Both the position numbers and the translations under genes were made by a program. From Parvibaculaceae bacterium (lineage in GTDB: Bacteria > Pseudomonadota > Alphaproteobacteria > Parvibaculales > Parvibaculaceae): a stretch of 64,000 nt of DNA. Positions 46,604-57,490 of the stretch are shown one piece after another. The stretch is taken from assembly GCA_029209985.1 (NCBI GenBank), contig JARGNZ010000010.1, positions 1 through 64,000 of the forward strand, written 5' to 3'. Position 1 is the first letter of the stretch; every line of letters begins with the position of its first letter. The notes below the pieces were generated by a model. It saw nothing but the letters and a program-made list of their open reading frames with translations, did no database searches and was not told the DNA's origin.

Positions 46604-48193
46604 TTAGTGACGGAAGTGGCGCATGCCTGTCATGACCATGGCCAAGCCTTTTTCGTCGGCTGCTGCGATGACTTCTTCATCCCGCATCGAGCCACCCGGC
46701 TGGATCACGGCGGTTGCCCCGGCTTGTGCGGCGGAGAGCAGACCATCAGCAAAGGGGAAGAATGCGTCGGAGGCAACAACTGACCCTTGGGTAAGCGGTG
46801 TTGCATCACCTGCCGCTTTGGCGGCGTCTTCGGCTTTACGCGCTGCGATGCGAGCCGAGTCCACGCGGCTCATTTGGCCTGCACCAATGCCCACGGTTGC
46901 ATTGTCTTTCACATAGATGATGGCATTAGATTTCACATGCTTACAAACACGGAAGGCAAATTTAAGGTCGACCATTTCTTGCGCTGTTGGCTTGCGCTTG
47001 GTGACGACTTTAAGGTCTAAGTCATCCACGACACCGTTGTCGTAGTTTTGTGCCAAGAGACCGCCAGACACTGTTTTCACAGATAGGCGTGGCGCGCGTG
47101 GGTCAGACAAGCCGCCGGTCAATAGGAGACGGAGGTTTTTCTTGGCCCCAATAATACGGCGTGCGTCTTCGTCTGCGTCTGGAGCAATGATTACTTCTGT
47201 AAAGATGCCCACGATCTCTTCGGCTGTTGCGCCATCCAACATGCCGTTGAGAGCAATGATGCCCCCGAAGGCTGACACTGGATCACATTTGAGAGCTTTG
47301 CGATATGCTGCTGCCAATGTTTCGCCTGTCGCTACACCGCACGGGTTGGCGTGTTTGATGATGGCCACAGCGGGCGCGAGTGCTGGATCAAATTCAGAGA
47401 CCAACTCAAAGGCTGCATCTGTGTCATTGATGTTGTTGTAAGAAAGCTCTTTGCCTTGCAGCTGTTCTGCGGTGGCCACACCGGGGCGGTTTTCACCGGT
47501 TACATAGAAGGCTGCTTGTTGGTGTGGGTTTTCGCCGTAGCGCAATGTTTGTTTGAGCGTGCCTCCCACAGAACGATAGGCGGGGGCTGGTTCGTCAATT
47601 TGTGCTGCATACCAGTTTGAAATGGCGGCATCATAAGAGGCTGTGCGTGCGTATGCTTTTTGCGCAAGCTTCTTACGGGTCGTGATGGTGGTGCCTCCTT
47701 GAGCGGTGAGGTCTTTTAAGATCAGCGCATAGTCTGCTACGTCGACAATGACGGAGACAAAGCCGTGGTTCTTGGCGGCGGCGCGGATCATGGCGGGGCC
47801 GCCAATGTCGATGTTTTCAATGCAGGTGTCGTAGTCACCGCCTTTAGCCACAGTTTCTTCGAAAGGATAAAGGTTGACGGCCAGCAGATCGATGCCGCCA
47901 ATCCCGTGGCATTCCATGGCATTAAGGTGGTCGTCATTGTCGCGCAGAGCGAGTAAGCCACCATGTACCATTGGGTGCAGCGTTTTTACCCGCCCATCCA
48001 TCATTTCTGGAAAATCGGTGATGTCTGACACATCTTTGACGGGGATGCCCGCTTCTTTGATGGCCTTGGCAGTGCCGCCGGTAGAGATCAGTTCTACATT
48101 CGCGTCGTTCAAGGCGGTTGCGAATTCGATCAATCCTGTTTTGTCGGAAACGGAGATCAAAGCACGGCGAATAGGTTGAATGTCGTCAGCCAT
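46604..48193 (-). CDS. purH: Bifunctional AICAR transformylase/IMP cyclohydrolase
   Basis: This 529-residue protein starts at the ATG at 48193 (AGGA upstream). The N-terminal IMP cyclohydrolase domain has [24 protein letters not shown] and [14 protein letters not shown], and the C-terminal AICAR transformylase has [25 protein letters not shown] (Lys-His catalytic pair, about residue 255) and the final [11 protein letters not shown]. It does the last two steps of IMP synthesis. The longer frame upstream to 48262 is not family sequence. Confidence 0.97.
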   Translation of the reverse strand: MADDIQPIRRALISVSDKTGLIEFATALNDANVELISTGGTAKAIKEAGIPVKDVSDITDFPEMMDGRVKTLHPMVHGGLLALRDNDDHLNAMECHGIGGIDLLAVNLYPFEETVAKGGDYDTCIENIDIGGPAMIRAAAKNHGFVSVIVDVADYALILKDLTAQGGTTITTRKKLAQKAYARTASYDAAISNWYAAQIDEPAPAYRSVGGTLKQTLRYGENPHQQAAFYVTGENRPGVATAEQLQGKELSYNNINDTDAAFELVSEFDPALAPAVAIIKHANPCGVATGETLAAAYRKALKCDPVSAFGGIIALNGMLDGATAEEIVGIFTEVIIAPDADEDARRIIGAKKNLRLLLTGGLSDPRAPRLSVKTVSGGLLAQNYDNGVVDDLDLKVVTKRKPTAQEMVDLKFAFRVCKHVKSNAIIYVKDNATVGIGAGQMSRVDSARIAARKAEDAAKAAGDATPLTQGSVVASDAFFPFADGLLSAAQAGATAVIQPGGSMRDEEVIAAADEKGLAMVMTGMRHFRH

Positions 48194-48422
48194 TGGGGTC
48201 CTGCTATTTATATGTTCATTTCTAGGGTGCTGTCGGGGCCAAAAGGGGCGCGCTAGAAGCACTTAGGCTTTGTGCGTCTCAATCACTTTGGGCCGGGACT
48301 GTTCTTAAGCGGGGCGATAGCACGGAATGGGGGCGCTCGCCAAGCAGGCAGATGCGCTTACCGGGATTTTGCTCTGTTTTTGGTTTATAAGGGTGGGAAA
48401 GGGCCCTGACCTGTTTATAAAT

Positions 48423-50327
48423 TTATTCTTTATTATCAGTGACTTCGTCTGACTTCTCGGTGATGTCCTCTTGTGGCTCTAGTAGGTCCATATCGGGTAA
48501 TTCGGACAAATCTGCTTGAGTTTGCTGGGTTTTCGCGCTGTTTCGGCTCGAAAGGCGGTGCCAAGCCCATTTAATGCTCGCTTCTTCGTGCAAGAGTGTC
48601 GAAGAAACCACAATTTGTTCCGAGCGGCGGGTGTTTTCGCCGGTGCCGAGATAGACACTTTCTTCCAAGGTGATGCCTGAATGGCCGCCTTCCACTTTGG
48701 AGCGGAATTGCCAGCCGTCGCCATTGGGCAGCATGATCAGCACATTGGAGCCGTCATGGGCCAGTGATGCTTTGGCATCGGGATGGAGATGGAACCGGAT
48801 GGTGAAGCCGAGGCTGTCTTCTTCTTTGTGCCAGTAGCGTTTATGCCATGGGCGCACGTCCTCGCGGGAGATGCGGTGCATGGTGTCTTCGCCGCGCAGA
48901 TCTTCGCCAGAGGTAGCCAAAAAGAGCCTGCGGCGGTGGAGCACGCCGAAATTATTTTCATACCCATTGTGTGAGGCTTCAAGCCAAATACCATCGTCGG
49001 TTTCATTGCGACGGCTATTGACGTGGCTTGGGCCTTCAATCAAGCGAGGTCCAAGTAAGATACGCGAGAGCGTACCTTGGGTGAACCGGGCAGAAGATGT
49101 GTCTGCCAGAACGCCGGTCGAATGTGCGGCAGTTGCCCGGCTGGCGACGCGCCATTCTTCCCCGAAAATACGGGCATCCCCGCAATTGGTGACGAGGCGG
49201 CAGCGGCCGACACTCATTTCAAATGAGAGAGTTCCGGCGTGCGCGCTGTGGGAGAAACGTCCCGGTGGGGGCGGTCCTGTGTCAGCGACCACAAAGGTGG
49301 GACCTGCGGCCAAGCGTTGATAGCCAGAGTGAGGTGCAAAGCCGAAGGGCTTTCCTTTGGCGTCATCGTAAGACAGGGCGGCGTCGATGGTGCCGTCGGG
49401 TCCCTCTGTTGATCCATTGAAAAGGGCGAGCTTGCCATCTCCATGCCGGAAGAAGCGGAGCATGGGCATCATCCGGTCTACCGCATTGAGAATGGGACCG
49501 GGGACTTCAAGCTGGCGATCCACCAATGCATCACGCAGGGAAATAAGGTCGAGCAGTATGGAGAGCTGTGCTGTGGGATTGCGGCTTATGTGGCCACCGT
49601 CCGGGAGGATCTGATGTTCTAATTCAAGGCAGACAAGTTTGAGGCCTTTGCGCAGTCGTGCTTGGCCTTCTGAAAAGCATAGGCCAGAGAAAGCCAATCC
49701 GATGGCAGCGGTGAAGCGTTTTTCACCGGCAGGGGCTAAATTAACTGTGCGTGCAAGGTGACGGGCTTGGCGGGCCATATTGCGCAAGAGTGTCGAGCGA
49801 TAGATCAGGTCTTCGCTGGCAAGGATCAGAGAGCCGTTTGCGACCCATGAAATCAACCGACGTCCAATGACGTGCGGACGCCACCCAATTGTGTGCCATT
49901 GGCCATGACGGTCCATCCAATCCCGCACGAGTGCATTGGCATGGGAGCGGGCAGATTCTCCACCTGCGGCTGAAAAGTGACGTAACCATGAAAAGCCATG
50001 CAGCTCTTCGGTCCAGCTTTCAGAGGGGGCGTGCGCTAAAAAGGGCGATAGCCCATCTGTGCGGACCTGACCCCCGGTGAAATCATATTTTCCTTGAAAA
50101 AGTGCATCGGCTTTATCAACCCGGCCGGGACGCAATTCTTTGGGGAAGTGGATGATGTGATCTGGCATCGGCCCAAAAAGGGTTTGATGATAGAGCCAAG
50201 TGCCGCAGAATGCGTTGAGGGTGCCATTGAGGCCCCGGCGTAATGTTGCCAACGCCAAATCCCCCGCCCGGTTTCCCGGGGGAGTTATATGGCGCTCAGG
50301 GCGCGACGTGCCGGACGCATCAGCCAC
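48423..50327 (-). CDS. Heparinase II/III-family protein
   Basis: This 634-residue protein has an N-terminal alpha/alpha toroid (about 60-320; HGFSWLRHFSA, RPHVIGRRLISW, LEHQILPDGGHISRNPTAQ) and a C-terminal beta-sandwich (about 370-590; GTLSFEMSVGRCRLVTNCGD, HNGYENNFGVLHRRRLFL). No signal peptide is seen. Homologues next to purH, rpe and rsmB are widespread in Alphaproteobacteria, so it is unlikely to be a recent acquisition; polysaccharide cleavage has not been shown for that set. The last 60 residues are Gln/Ser/acid-rich and probably disordered. Confidence 0.88.
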   Translation of the reverse strand: MADASGTSRPERHITPPGNRAGDLALATLRRGLNGTLNAFCGTWLYHQTLFGPMPDHIIHFPKELRPGRVDKADALFQGKYDFTGGQVRTDGLSPFLAHAPSESWTEELHGFSWLRHFSAAGGESARSHANALVRDWMDRHGQWHTIGWRPHVIGRRLISWVANGSLILASEDLIYRSTLLRNMARQARHLARTVNLAPAGEKRFTAAIGLAFSGLCFSEGQARLRKGLKLVCLELEHQILPDGGHISRNPTAQLSILLDLISLRDALVDRQLEVPGPILNAVDRMMPMLRFFRHGDGKLALFNGSTEGPDGTIDAALSYDDAKGKPFGFAPHSGYQRLAAGPTFVVADTGPPPPGRFSHSAHAGTLSFEMSVGRCRLVTNCGDARIFGEEWRVASRATAAHSTGVLADTSSARFTQGTLSRILLGPRLIEGPSHVNSRRNETDDGIWLEASHNGYENNFGVLHRRRLFLATSGEDLRGEDTMHRISREDVRPWHKRYWHKEEDSLGFTIRFHLHPDAKASLAHDGSNVLIMLPNGDGWQFRSKVEGGHSGITLEESVYLGTGENTRRSEQIVVSSTLLHEEASIKWAWHRLSSRNSAKTQQTQADLSELPDMDLLEPQEDITEKSDEVTDNKE

Positions 50328-50455
50328 TCAAATCCCCGTTCCAATTATTCGTTGACCGTCGACATACTCAGTTGACGTATCTTAACGACACTTCATCACT
50401 ACGCCAGCCTTTCGGCGCGCAGCCACTTGCTTATTCTTTTAGCCTGCACGGATGT

Positions 50456-51121
50456 TTAACCAAGACCACGCAGTGCATTCATATTTTTGCCGTAGGCTTG
50501 CGGTCCGCCTTTGAAGGTGGCCGTGCCTGCTACCAAAACATCAGCACCTGCGGCAATGCATTGTGGCGCGGTTTCAAAGTTCACGCCACCGTCTACTTCT
50601 AGGTCAATTGCTTTGCCGGTTGCGTCAATGCGTTTGCGTAGGGCTTCGATCTTTGGCAGGCTGGAGGGAATGAAAGATTGTCCGCCAAAACCGGGGTTCA
50701 CGCTCATGACCAAGATGAGGTCGAGGTCCTCGATGACCGGGTCTACAATTTCAACAGGTGTTGCGGGGTTGAGCACAAGCCCGGCTTTGCAGCCAGCCGC
50801 TTTGATCATTTGAATGGTGCGGTGGACGTGCGGCCCGGCTTCTGGGTGGAAGGAGATGATATCGGCACCTGCTTGTGCAAAGGCATCGATATAGAGATCA
50901 ACGGGAGAAATCATCAAGTGCACGTCAAAAGGCTGGGTTGTGTAGGGACGCAGCGATTTCACGACATCGGGGCCAATGGTGATGTTGGGCACAAAATGGC
51001 CGTCCATGACGTCGACATGAATGTAATCAGCACCTGCATCAGAGATGGCTTTTACTTCTTCTCCCAAGCGGGAAAAGTCAGAAGCCAAAATGGAAGGTGA
51101 TATTTTAATGTGGTCAGTCAT
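50456..51121 (-). CDS. rpe: Ribulose-phosphate 3-epimerase
   Basis: This 221-residue TIM-barrel epimerase has SPSILASDFSRLG at 8-20, HVDVMDGHFVPNIT (catalytic Asp, about residue 35), DVHLMIS, FHPEAGPH, MSVNPGFGGQSF and LEVDGGVN (second catalytic Asp, about residue 177). It interconverts ribulose and xylulose 5-phosphate in the pentose phosphate pathway. It is 87 bases after rsmB on the same strand. Confidence 0.97.
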   Translation of the reverse strand: MTDHIKISPSILASDFSRLGEEVKAISDAGADYIHVDVMDGHFVPNITIGPDVVKSLRPYTTQPFDVHLMISPVDLYIDAFAQAGADIISFHPEAGPHVHRTIQMIKAAGCKAGLVLNPATPVEIVDPVIEDLDLILVMSVNPGFGGQSFIPSSLPKIEALRKRIDATGKAIDLEVDGGVNFETAPQCIAAGADVLVAGTATFKGGPQAYGKNMNALRGLG

Positions 51122-51207
51122 GATGGACGGTCATTCCTAATGTGAAACCATGCTTAACAGCTTGATTCTAACGGTGCAAGATAGGCTAAATGATTGAGTA
51201 GAAGGGT

Positions 51208-52665
51208 TCAATCGCTCCCCTGAGAGGATGGCGTGTCCTCTGATGGGTTGGGGAGCGGTTTGCGCTTGAGGCGGGCGATGAAAAAGCCATCCATGCCCCC
51301 TTGGTCAGCCAAATAGGCTGGCAGAACCCGTAGGTCCCCTTTATCTGTAATCAGACTTTCCATATTACCGACTTCGGCGGCTGTAATCGGTTCTCTGATA
51401 ATGTCTTTGCGGATGCTCATCAGGCGGTCGATCTGGGCTTCACCTTCTTCTGGTTGTAGGGAGCAAACGCAATAGATCAGTGTGCCATCCGGGGTGATCC
51501 AATTAATCGCACGGGTGAGCAAGCGGCGCTGTAAGTTGGCAATCCGGGTGACGTCCTCTTGGGACTTGAGGTGGATCATGTCGGGGTGGCGGCGGCCTGT
51601 GCCGGTTGCGGTGCATGGGGCATCAAGCAGGACAGCATCGAATGGTTCATTCGGGGTCCATGCCGTTGCATCGGCGGTTACCCGTTTGGTATGGTGTGAT
51701 AATTTTAGTCGAGCAAGGTTTTGCTTGAGCCGACTTAAGCGCGGGGCGGATCGATCCAGTGCGGTTACCGTTGCACCCATGGCGGCGAGTTGGGCGGTTT
51801 TACCGCCGGGGGCGGCGCATAAGTCGAGGACCTTTTTGCCCTCTAATGTGCCGAGCAATTTGGCGGGTAAGCTGGCGGCGATGTCTTGTACCCACCATTT
51901 CCCCTCTGCGTATCCTTCCAGTTCTTCCACATGGGAGGTTTCAAGACGTATTGTGCCTGTTGGCAGCAAGGTGCCCCCGAGCTTTTGGGCCCAAGCTTCA
52001 GGATCTTGTTTCACCGAGAGATCGAGGGGTGGCTCGCCGAGTTGCACTTGCGCGATTGTGCGGGCGGTTTCTTCGCCATAGGCAGCTTTCCAGCTTTCCC
52101 ATAGCCATTTTGGCAAGTTCTTTTCGGCTGGAAAGGTTTCGCGCTCGTTTCGCTCACGTACCAATCGGCGCAGAATGGCGTTCACCAACGGCTTAAAGGG
52201 CCGTGCATTCCGATTGGACTGCGCCAGATCGACGGCGGCGCTGACTGCGGCGTGATCGGGTGTGCGCAGATAGTCTAGCTCTGTCAGCCCAAGGCGCATG
52301 ATGTGGCGGGCATGGTCTGCTTGTGAGGGCAGGGGCTTCTCGATGCAACGATCGATGGCGTGATCCAGTTCTCCCAAATGACGCAAGCACGCTGCTGTCA
52401 GCGCGCGCACGAAAGCCCGGTCGCGTGTGTCCATGGTTTTCAGCTGGCCGCTGAGAATTTCTTCTGCCCATACATCATCCAAAGAGCGCTTCTTCTCTAA
52501 GATGGCGATCATCATAAAGAGCGCGGCACGGCGGGCAGGACTGCCAGCTTTAGCGCGTGCATTTGCGTTTGTGCGCTTTGCGTCGTTTTTAATGGGCCGG
52601 CTTTTGGCCTCGGGAGATGCGTCTGACGCCGCATTCGAATTTTGATCTGATGTGTTTTTGGGCAT
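51208..52665 (-). CDS. rsmB: 16S rRNA m5C967 methyltransferase RsmB
   Basis: This 485-residue protein has an N-terminal low-complexity tail (1-40), a NusB-like RNA-binding domain (about 45-170), and a RsmB SAM-methyltransferase domain. Motif I is VLDLCAAPGGKT, and the two cysteines are LLDAPCTATG (proton/leaving Cys) and IYCVCSLQPEEGE (catalytic Cys). It methylates C967 of 16S rRNA. The N-terminal extension is Asn/Ala/Lys-rich and variable in the family. Confidence 0.95.
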   Translation of the reverse strand: MPKNTSDQNSNAASDASPEAKSRPIKNDAKRTNANARAKAGSPARRAALFMMIAILEKKRSLDDVWAEEILSGQLKTMDTRDRAFVRALTAACLRHLGELDHAIDRCIEKPLPSQADHARHIMRLGLTELDYLRTPDHAAVSAAVDLAQSNRNARPFKPLVNAILRRLVRERNERETFPAEKNLPKWLWESWKAAYGEETARTIAQVQLGEPPLDLSVKQDPEAWAQKLGGTLLPTGTIRLETSHVEELEGYAEGKWWVQDIAASLPAKLLGTLEGKKVLDLCAAPGGKTAQLAAMGATVTALDRSAPRLSRLKQNLARLKLSHHTKRVTADATAWTPNEPFDAVLLDAPCTATGTGRRHPDMIHLKSQEDVTRIANLQRRLLTRAINWITPDGTLIYCVCSLQPEEGEAQIDRLMSIRKDIIREPITAAEVGNMESLITDKGDLRVLPAYLADQGGMDGFFIARLKRKPLPNPSEDTPSSQGSD

Positions 52666-52760
52666 GGGAGCGGGTTAGATCATGAATTTGAGTTGAGGCC
52701 AAGGGGGATGATGTGGGGAAGGTGATGGGTGCGGGTGTGAGGCTGGCTGCGCGGTCTCTA

Positions 52761-53663
52761 TCAGCGCCCGCTTGTGTCCCACGGGCCTTTCCCTGGGGTG
52801 TTATGGGATGTCCGGGACAGGCTGAGTAACCTTGCGATCCTGTTTTTTGTCGCCGGGTGGGTGGAAAAAAGACTGTCGCGGGTATGGGTGTGGCTATGGA
52901 GAGGATTGAGAATGAACATATGGGCGGTGGCGGGGTTGCTTTCTGCCGCGTCTAAATCTTGATTGCCTGAGGATCTTTCCATTGTTTTGAGTGCGGAGGC
53001 GAGCCATTCCGGCTTTCCACAGATTTCGGCGCCGCGCGCATCGGCCTCATATTCGCGAGACCGACTGATGGCCATTTGCACCAACATGGCTGCTAAGGGG
53101 GCGATGACGATGGTGAGCAACACGCCAACGATGCCTAAGGGGTTGTTGCGATTATCTGAATTGCCAAAGAGCATGGAAAAGCTTGCGAAATTTGCCAACA
53201 TTGAAATGGCCCCGGCAAAGGTGGCTGTCACGGTCATGGTCAATGTGTCTCGGTTGGCAATGTGCGCCAGCTCGTGGGCGATGACCCCGGCTGTTTCTTC
53301 GCGGTTTAAGCATTTGAGCAAACCTGTGGTGATGGCCACCGCGCCATGTTCGGGATTGCGGCCCGTTGCAAAGGCGTTGGGTTGATCCGTTTCCATAATG
53401 TAGGTGCGGGGCATGGGGAGGTTTGCATTGTTGGCAAGCAAGCGCACCAGCCTCACAAAGTCAGGGGCTGTGGTTTCGTCTACCTCACGAGCGCCATACA
53501 TGCGCAGAACCATTTTATCGCTGTTCCAATATGCAAAAGCGTTGGCTCCGAGGGCAAAGATAAAGGCGATCACCATGCCAGCCTCTCCGCCAAGAAGAAA
53601 ACCGGCTCCCATGAAGAGAGCGGTTAAAGCGGCCAGCAAAAGAGAGGTTTTGAAATAGTTCAT
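52761..53663 (-). CDS. htpX: HtpX membrane zinc metalloprotease
   Basis: This 300-residue M48 protease has two N-terminal membrane helices (about 8-22 and 28-46), the zinc site His130-Glu131-x-x-His134 in [12 protein letters not shown], two further membrane segments (about 143-200), and the third ligand region [13 protein letters not shown] (Glu, about 215). It degrades damaged membrane proteins. The C-terminal [11 protein letters not shown] is typical. It is divergent from the SdhAF4-like gene by 83 bases. Confidence 0.95.
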   Translation of the reverse strand: MNYFKTSLLLAALTALFMGAGFLLGGEAGMVIAFIFALGANAFAYWNSDKMVLRMYGAREVDETTAPDFVRLVRLLANNANLPMPRTYIMETDQPNAFATGRNPEHGAVAITTGLLKCLNREETAGVIAHELAHIANRDTLTMTVTATFAGAISMLANFASFSMLFGNSDNRNNPLGIVGVLLTIVIAPLAAMLVQMAISRSREYEADARGAEICGKPEWLASALKTMERSSGNQDLDAAESNPATAHMFILNPLHSHTHTRDSLFSTHPATKNRIARLLSLSRTSHNTPGKGPWDTSGR

Positions 53664-53746
53664 GGAACCAAAGGTCCTTTAGAATTGTGGCATCAAAAAG
53701 AAGCCTGTTTGTAAATGGTGCCCCTTTGTCATATAAGATCGACCTT

Positions 53747-54013
53747 ATGAGCAATTCAAGCGATAGACCAAAAGTAAACCCACAGGCCAGCCCCTCGACT
53801 CCTGAAGGGGTGGTGTATGGGGAAGTGGACGTGCAGCCGGTTAAGAAATTGCCTGCGGCAGCTGAACGCGCCTTGGCGGAGGCTGATGCACGCCGGGCGC
53901 TTGAAGAGGCGGCCCCGCAAGAGCCAATGGCCAAAGAGCTGCACGGGCAAAAAGGTCCAGAACCGACACGGTATGGTGATTGGGAAAAGAAGGGCCTGAC
54001 GTCTGATTTTTAG
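53747..54013 (+). CDS. SdhAF4-like protein (DUF1674)
   Basis: This 88-residue protein ends in the DUF1674 signature EPTRYGDWEKKGLTSDF (about 71-87), found in succinate dehydrogenase assembly factor 4 and its bacterial relatives. Residues 1-60 are disordered and rich in Ala, Pro and Glu. In eukaryotes SDHAF4 binds flavinylated SDHA. It is divergent from htpX and is not beside the sdh genes in this window. ATG at 53747 is chosen; an upstream frame has no family sequence. Confidence 0.85.
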   Translation: MSNSSDRPKVNPQASPSTPEGVVYGEVDVQPVKKLPAAAERALAEADARRALEEAAPQEPMAKELHGQKGPEPTRYGDWEKKGLTSDF

Positions 54014-54210
54014 ATCTACCCCTTAAGGCTATGCCGCTTGTGCGGTGCGCTGATTTTGTGCCTGAAAATTGTGCGGTTTGCTCATTAATCTGTCTATTAG
54101 TCTGTTTGCGGAATGATGGTTCACTTTATTAGTATGACAGTCACATCAAATCTTTGACGAAATGGTGGGTTGCTGCTGACAGGCTCCGTGAATGTGGCTA
54201 GAGTTTAATT

Positions 54211-54831
54211 ATGATGAACACGCCCCCACGGAAAAATTCTTCTGGTTCACGCTCCCCCCATGTGGATGTAGAGTCCGGGTGGGACACGGCGGTGCGTTTC
54301 ATTGGAAACGGATTTGGCTTACGGGGTAAAAACCGTCCTCACTTAAATCGGAAACAGAATGCGCCGTCGGGCCGCGTGCATGCGCTGGCTGTGGAGGCGA
54401 GTTCGAAAGAGATCGCTCTATATCTTTTGCGTATTTACCGCGTGCGCCAGGCGGTTGAAGAGACACTCGCCGGTCTGATCCATTTGATCGATGATCTCAA
54501 GGCGGTCGATACCCCAGAGGCTCGACAAGCCATCAGCGGGTTGCGTAGAGGCTCGATTAGTGATGCTATTTCCTATTATCGTCTGTATGCTGAAAATAAA
54601 GCGACAAGTGATGCCCGCTCGTGCCGCCTCGCATCAGAATATTTTGCCAATGAGGCGGTGTTGATATTTTTGCGCAGTTTGCCTGCAGCCTTACAAGCTG
54701 GGGAGTTGGCAACGCAGACTGATCCGTCATACCAGCGTGCTTGGGAGGTCTATGGCACCTTGCAGATGTGTTGTGGGCAATTTACGGCAGCAGAAAATAG
54801 TTTCTCACGAGCACATGCATTGGCCTCATGA
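54211..54831 (+). CDS. Unrecognised helical protein
   Basis: This 206-residue protein was not recognised. A basic, polar N-terminus (1-50) is followed by helices. HALAVEASSKEIALYLLRIYRVRQAVEETLAGLIHLIDDL (about 58-97) could be a coiled helix pair, and the last 45 residues resemble a single TPR (AWEVYGTLQMCCGQFTAAENSF). No signal peptide or enzyme motif. It sits alone between an SdhAF4-like gene and a convergent small gene. The start ATG at 54211 has no strong ribosome site. Confidence 0.6.
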   Translation: MMNTPPRKNSSGSRSPHVDVESGWDTAVRFIGNGFGLRGKNRPHLNRKQNAPSGRVHALAVEASSKEIALYLLRIYRVRQAVEETLAGLIHLIDDLKAVDTPEARQAISGLRRGSISDAISYYRLYAENKATSDARSCRLASEYFANEAVLIFLRSLPAALQAGELATQTDPSYQRAWEVYGTLQMCCGQFTAAENSFSRAHALAS

Positions 54832-54854
54832 TTTTTTGTGTGTCCCCATTCAAC

Positions 54855-55310
54855 TTAATGGGCGCGCCGATAGATGGAGATGTTGGTGGGTTGTTCGCCG
54901 CTTGGTAGCTTGACGGCTTGAATGAGCCGCAAAGCGCCGCCTGTATCATCAAGCTGGCGTGATACTGTCATGCGCTCATGCTCTTTATAAAAGGCAGCGG
55001 AGTTTAATTCGCGGCGAGAAACAGCGGTAACGGATAGGGCGTCTGCCAAATCCCCGCCGTTAAAAGGCACCGGCTTGCCATCGGGTATGCCAGAAAATTC
55101 AGCGGATTGAGCTTCGCCCTCGCTGTCTACCCATTGGGTGCGAAACAGAAGGCTGGCTATCCCGCCTGCTGTTCCGGCTTGTTCCACAATATGGTAGCTG
55201 CCGGCTTGGGGCGCATCGCCCTGCTCAAATTCGCAGGACGATGTATCCAAAATCCAGCTGCCAAGAAAACCAGCGTACAAGGGAGTTTCGTCTTTTTTGG
55301 CGTCGGTCAT
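54855..55310 (-). CDS. Small unknown protein coupled to acs
   Basis: This 151-residue protein begins with GFLGSWILDTSSCEFEQGDAPQAGSYHI (about 14-41) and ends in NISIYRRAH, a layout reminiscent of small lipocalin-like or DUF1579-like barrels, but I do not assign a family. Its start overlaps the acs stop by one base (TAATG), so translation is likely coupled. A role with acetyl-CoA synthetase is inferred only from this overlap. Confidence 0.7.
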   Translation of the reverse strand: MTDAKKDETPLYAGFLGSWILDTSSCEFEQGDAPQAGSYHIVEQAGTAGGIASLLFRTQWVDSEGEAQSAEFSGIPDGKPVPFNGGDLADALSVTAVSRRELNSAAFYKEHERMTVSRQLDDTGGALRLIQAVKLPSGEQPTNISIYRRAH

Positions 55311-57256
55311 TAGCTGGCTCTGTTTTGGCGGTTTTCAATGAGGTCATCTACCACGGCAGGCTCGGCCAATGTGGACGTGTCGCCAAGGTTTGAGAAATCA
55401 TCTTCGGCGATTTTGCGCAAAATACGGCGCATGATTTTACCCGATCGCGTTTTGGGCAATCCGGGCGCCCATTGAATGAGATCAGGGCTGGCGATGGGAC
55501 CGATTTCTTTGCGCACCCATGTGACCAGTTCTTTTTTCAACGCATCGCTAGGGGCTTCATTGGCATTCAACGTGACATAGGCATAAATGCCTTGTCCTTT
55601 AATGTCATGCGGGTAGCCGACAACTGCGGCCTCTGCGACTTTAGGAAAGGCGACGAGGGCGCTTTCAACTTCGGCTGTGCCCATGCGGTGGCCTGATACG
55701 TTGAGAACATCATCTACCCGACCCGTGATCCAATAGTATCCGTCTTCATCACGGCGACACCCGTCTCCTGAAAAGTAGGTGCCGGGGAATTGGCTGAAGT
55801 AAGTTTCGTAGAACCGTTTGTGGTCTCCATACACGGTGCGCATTTGGCCGGGCCAACTTTGCGCGATGCACAGGTTACCTTCTGTCGGGCCTGTCAGTTC
55901 GCCGCCTTCATTGTCGACAATGAGGGGGGAAACACCAAAGAAAGGTCGTGTGGCAGAGCCGGGCTTGGTATCGGTTGCGCCGGGAAGCGGGGAAATCATG
56001 ATGCCGCCTGTTTCGGTTTGCCACCAGGTATCCACGATGGGGCAGCGCTTCTCGCCGACAACTTCGTGATACCACAACCACGCTTCTGGATTGATCGGTT
56101 CGCCAACGGACCCCAATAAGCGGAGTGAACTTCTGTCGCTGGATGTCACTGGTCCATCCCCTTCACGCATCAATGCACGAATGGCGGTGGGCGCGGTGTA
56201 GAAAATATTCACTTTATGTTTTTCACACACTTGCCAGAAGCGCGAGGCATCTGGGTAAGTCGGCACACCTTCAAACATTAAGGTTGTGGCTCCATTGGCA
56301 AGCGGACCGTAGAGGATATAGGAATGTCCTGTGACCCAGCCCACATCGGCGGTGCACCAATAGACTTCGCCGTCGTGATAATCAAAAACATATTGATGGG
56401 TCATGGCCGCGTAGACCATATAGCCGCCGGTTGTGTGCAGCACCCCTTTGGGTTGGCCGGTTGAGCCGGATGTGTAGAGAATGAATAGGGGGTCTTCCGC
56501 GTTCATTTCTTCTGGCGGGCACTCGGCAGAAACAGTGGCGCTTACTTCATGGTACCAAACATCGCGTTTGGCTTGCATGGCAACATTGCCGCCTGTGTGT
56601 TGCACCACGATCAAAGAGGTTACGTCCGGGCATTTTTCTAGGGCGGCATCTGTGTTTGCTTTGAGCGGTATTTTTCTTCCGCCGCGCACCCCTTCGTCTG
56701 CCGTAATGATGCATGTGCTTTGGCAATCCAAAATACGTCCGGCCAAGGCGTCTGGAGAGAACCCGCCAAAGACAACAGAATGCACCGCACCAATACGCGC
56801 GCAGGCAAGCATGGCGTAGGCGGCTTCAACAATCATCGGCATGTAGATTGTCACCCGGTCGCCTTTTTTAACCCCTTGGGCTTTGAGCACATTCGCAAAG
56901 GTGCTGACCTGTGTGTGCAGTTCTTGATAGGTGACGTGTTTGTGATCTGTCGGTTCGTCGCCTTCCCAAATAATCGCTGTTTGGGAAGCCCGTTCTGGTA
57001 GGTGTCGATCAATACAATTTACTGAAGCGTTGAGGGTGCCATCTGCGAACCACTTAATATGTAAGTCTTCTTTGGCGAAAGAGACATCACTGATCTGTGT
57101 GTAAGGGGTCATCCAGTCGAGGCGTTTGCCTTCTTCTGCCCAGAACGCATCTGGATCCTTGATGCTCTGCTCGTACATTTCTTGGTATTTTTTATTATCC
57201 GCAAAGGCGCGGTCCGCCCAGTCTGTTGGGACGGGGAAAATGCTTGAGTTTGTCAT
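55310..57256 (-). CDS. acs: Acetyl-CoA synthetase
   Basis: This 648-residue AMP-forming ligase has the P-loop [13 protein letters not shown] (about residue 268), [11 protein letters not shown] (about 417), [26 protein letters not shown] (hinge Asp-Arg region, about 505) and the C-terminal [16 protein letters not shown] with the acetylation-target Lys (about 616). The length is typical. It makes acetyl-CoA from acetate, ATP and CoA. It shares a 234-base divergent region with the GGDEF-EAL gene. Confidence 0.97.
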   Translation of the reverse strand: MTNSSIFPVPTDWADRAFADNKKYQEMYEQSIKDPDAFWAEEGKRLDWMTPYTQISDVSFAKEDLHIKWFADGTLNASVNCIDRHLPERASQTAIIWEGDEPTDHKHVTYQELHTQVSTFANVLKAQGVKKGDRVTIYMPMIVEAAYAMLACARIGAVHSVVFGGFSPDALAGRILDCQSTCIITADEGVRGGRKIPLKANTDAALEKCPDVTSLIVVQHTGGNVAMQAKRDVWYHEVSATVSAECPPEEMNAEDPLFILYTSGSTGQPKGVLHTTGGYMVYAAMTHQYVFDYHDGEVYWCTADVGWVTGHSYILYGPLANGATTLMFEGVPTYPDASRFWQVCEKHKVNIFYTAPTAIRALMREGDGPVTSSDRSSLRLLGSVGEPINPEAWLWYHEVVGEKRCPIVDTWWQTETGGIMISPLPGATDTKPGSATRPFFGVSPLIVDNEGGELTGPTEGNLCIAQSWPGQMRTVYGDHKRFYETYFSQFPGTYFSGDGCRRDEDGYYWITGRVDDVLNVSGHRMGTAEVESALVAFPKVAEAAVVGYPHDIKGQGIYAYVTLNANEAPSDALKKELVTWVRKEIGPIASPDLIQWAPGLPKTRSGKIMRRILRKIAEDDFSNLGDTSTLAEPAVVDDLIENRQNRAS

Positions 57257-57490
57257 TGGGTTTTCCAGTCTTTGGCATACCGAGTGATATACGTGTTTTA
57301 TCTATTTTGACGACATTATGCGCAGGCATCATGGTTGGGGCAAGCCTTAGAGGCCAACAAAATGGCGCAAATCAGCGCGAATCTGCTGCTCGCCTGGTTG
57401 GATACTCTTCTTTCATTATTCTGATTACATACTATCAGAGAATTATGCGCAGAGACTGTGTTGGTGTGAGTTTAAGTAAGTGAGTAAACA

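Noticed and set aside
48194-48262. 23-residue extension of PurH
   Set aside because: Family sequence begins at the ATG at 48193, which has AGGA upstream.
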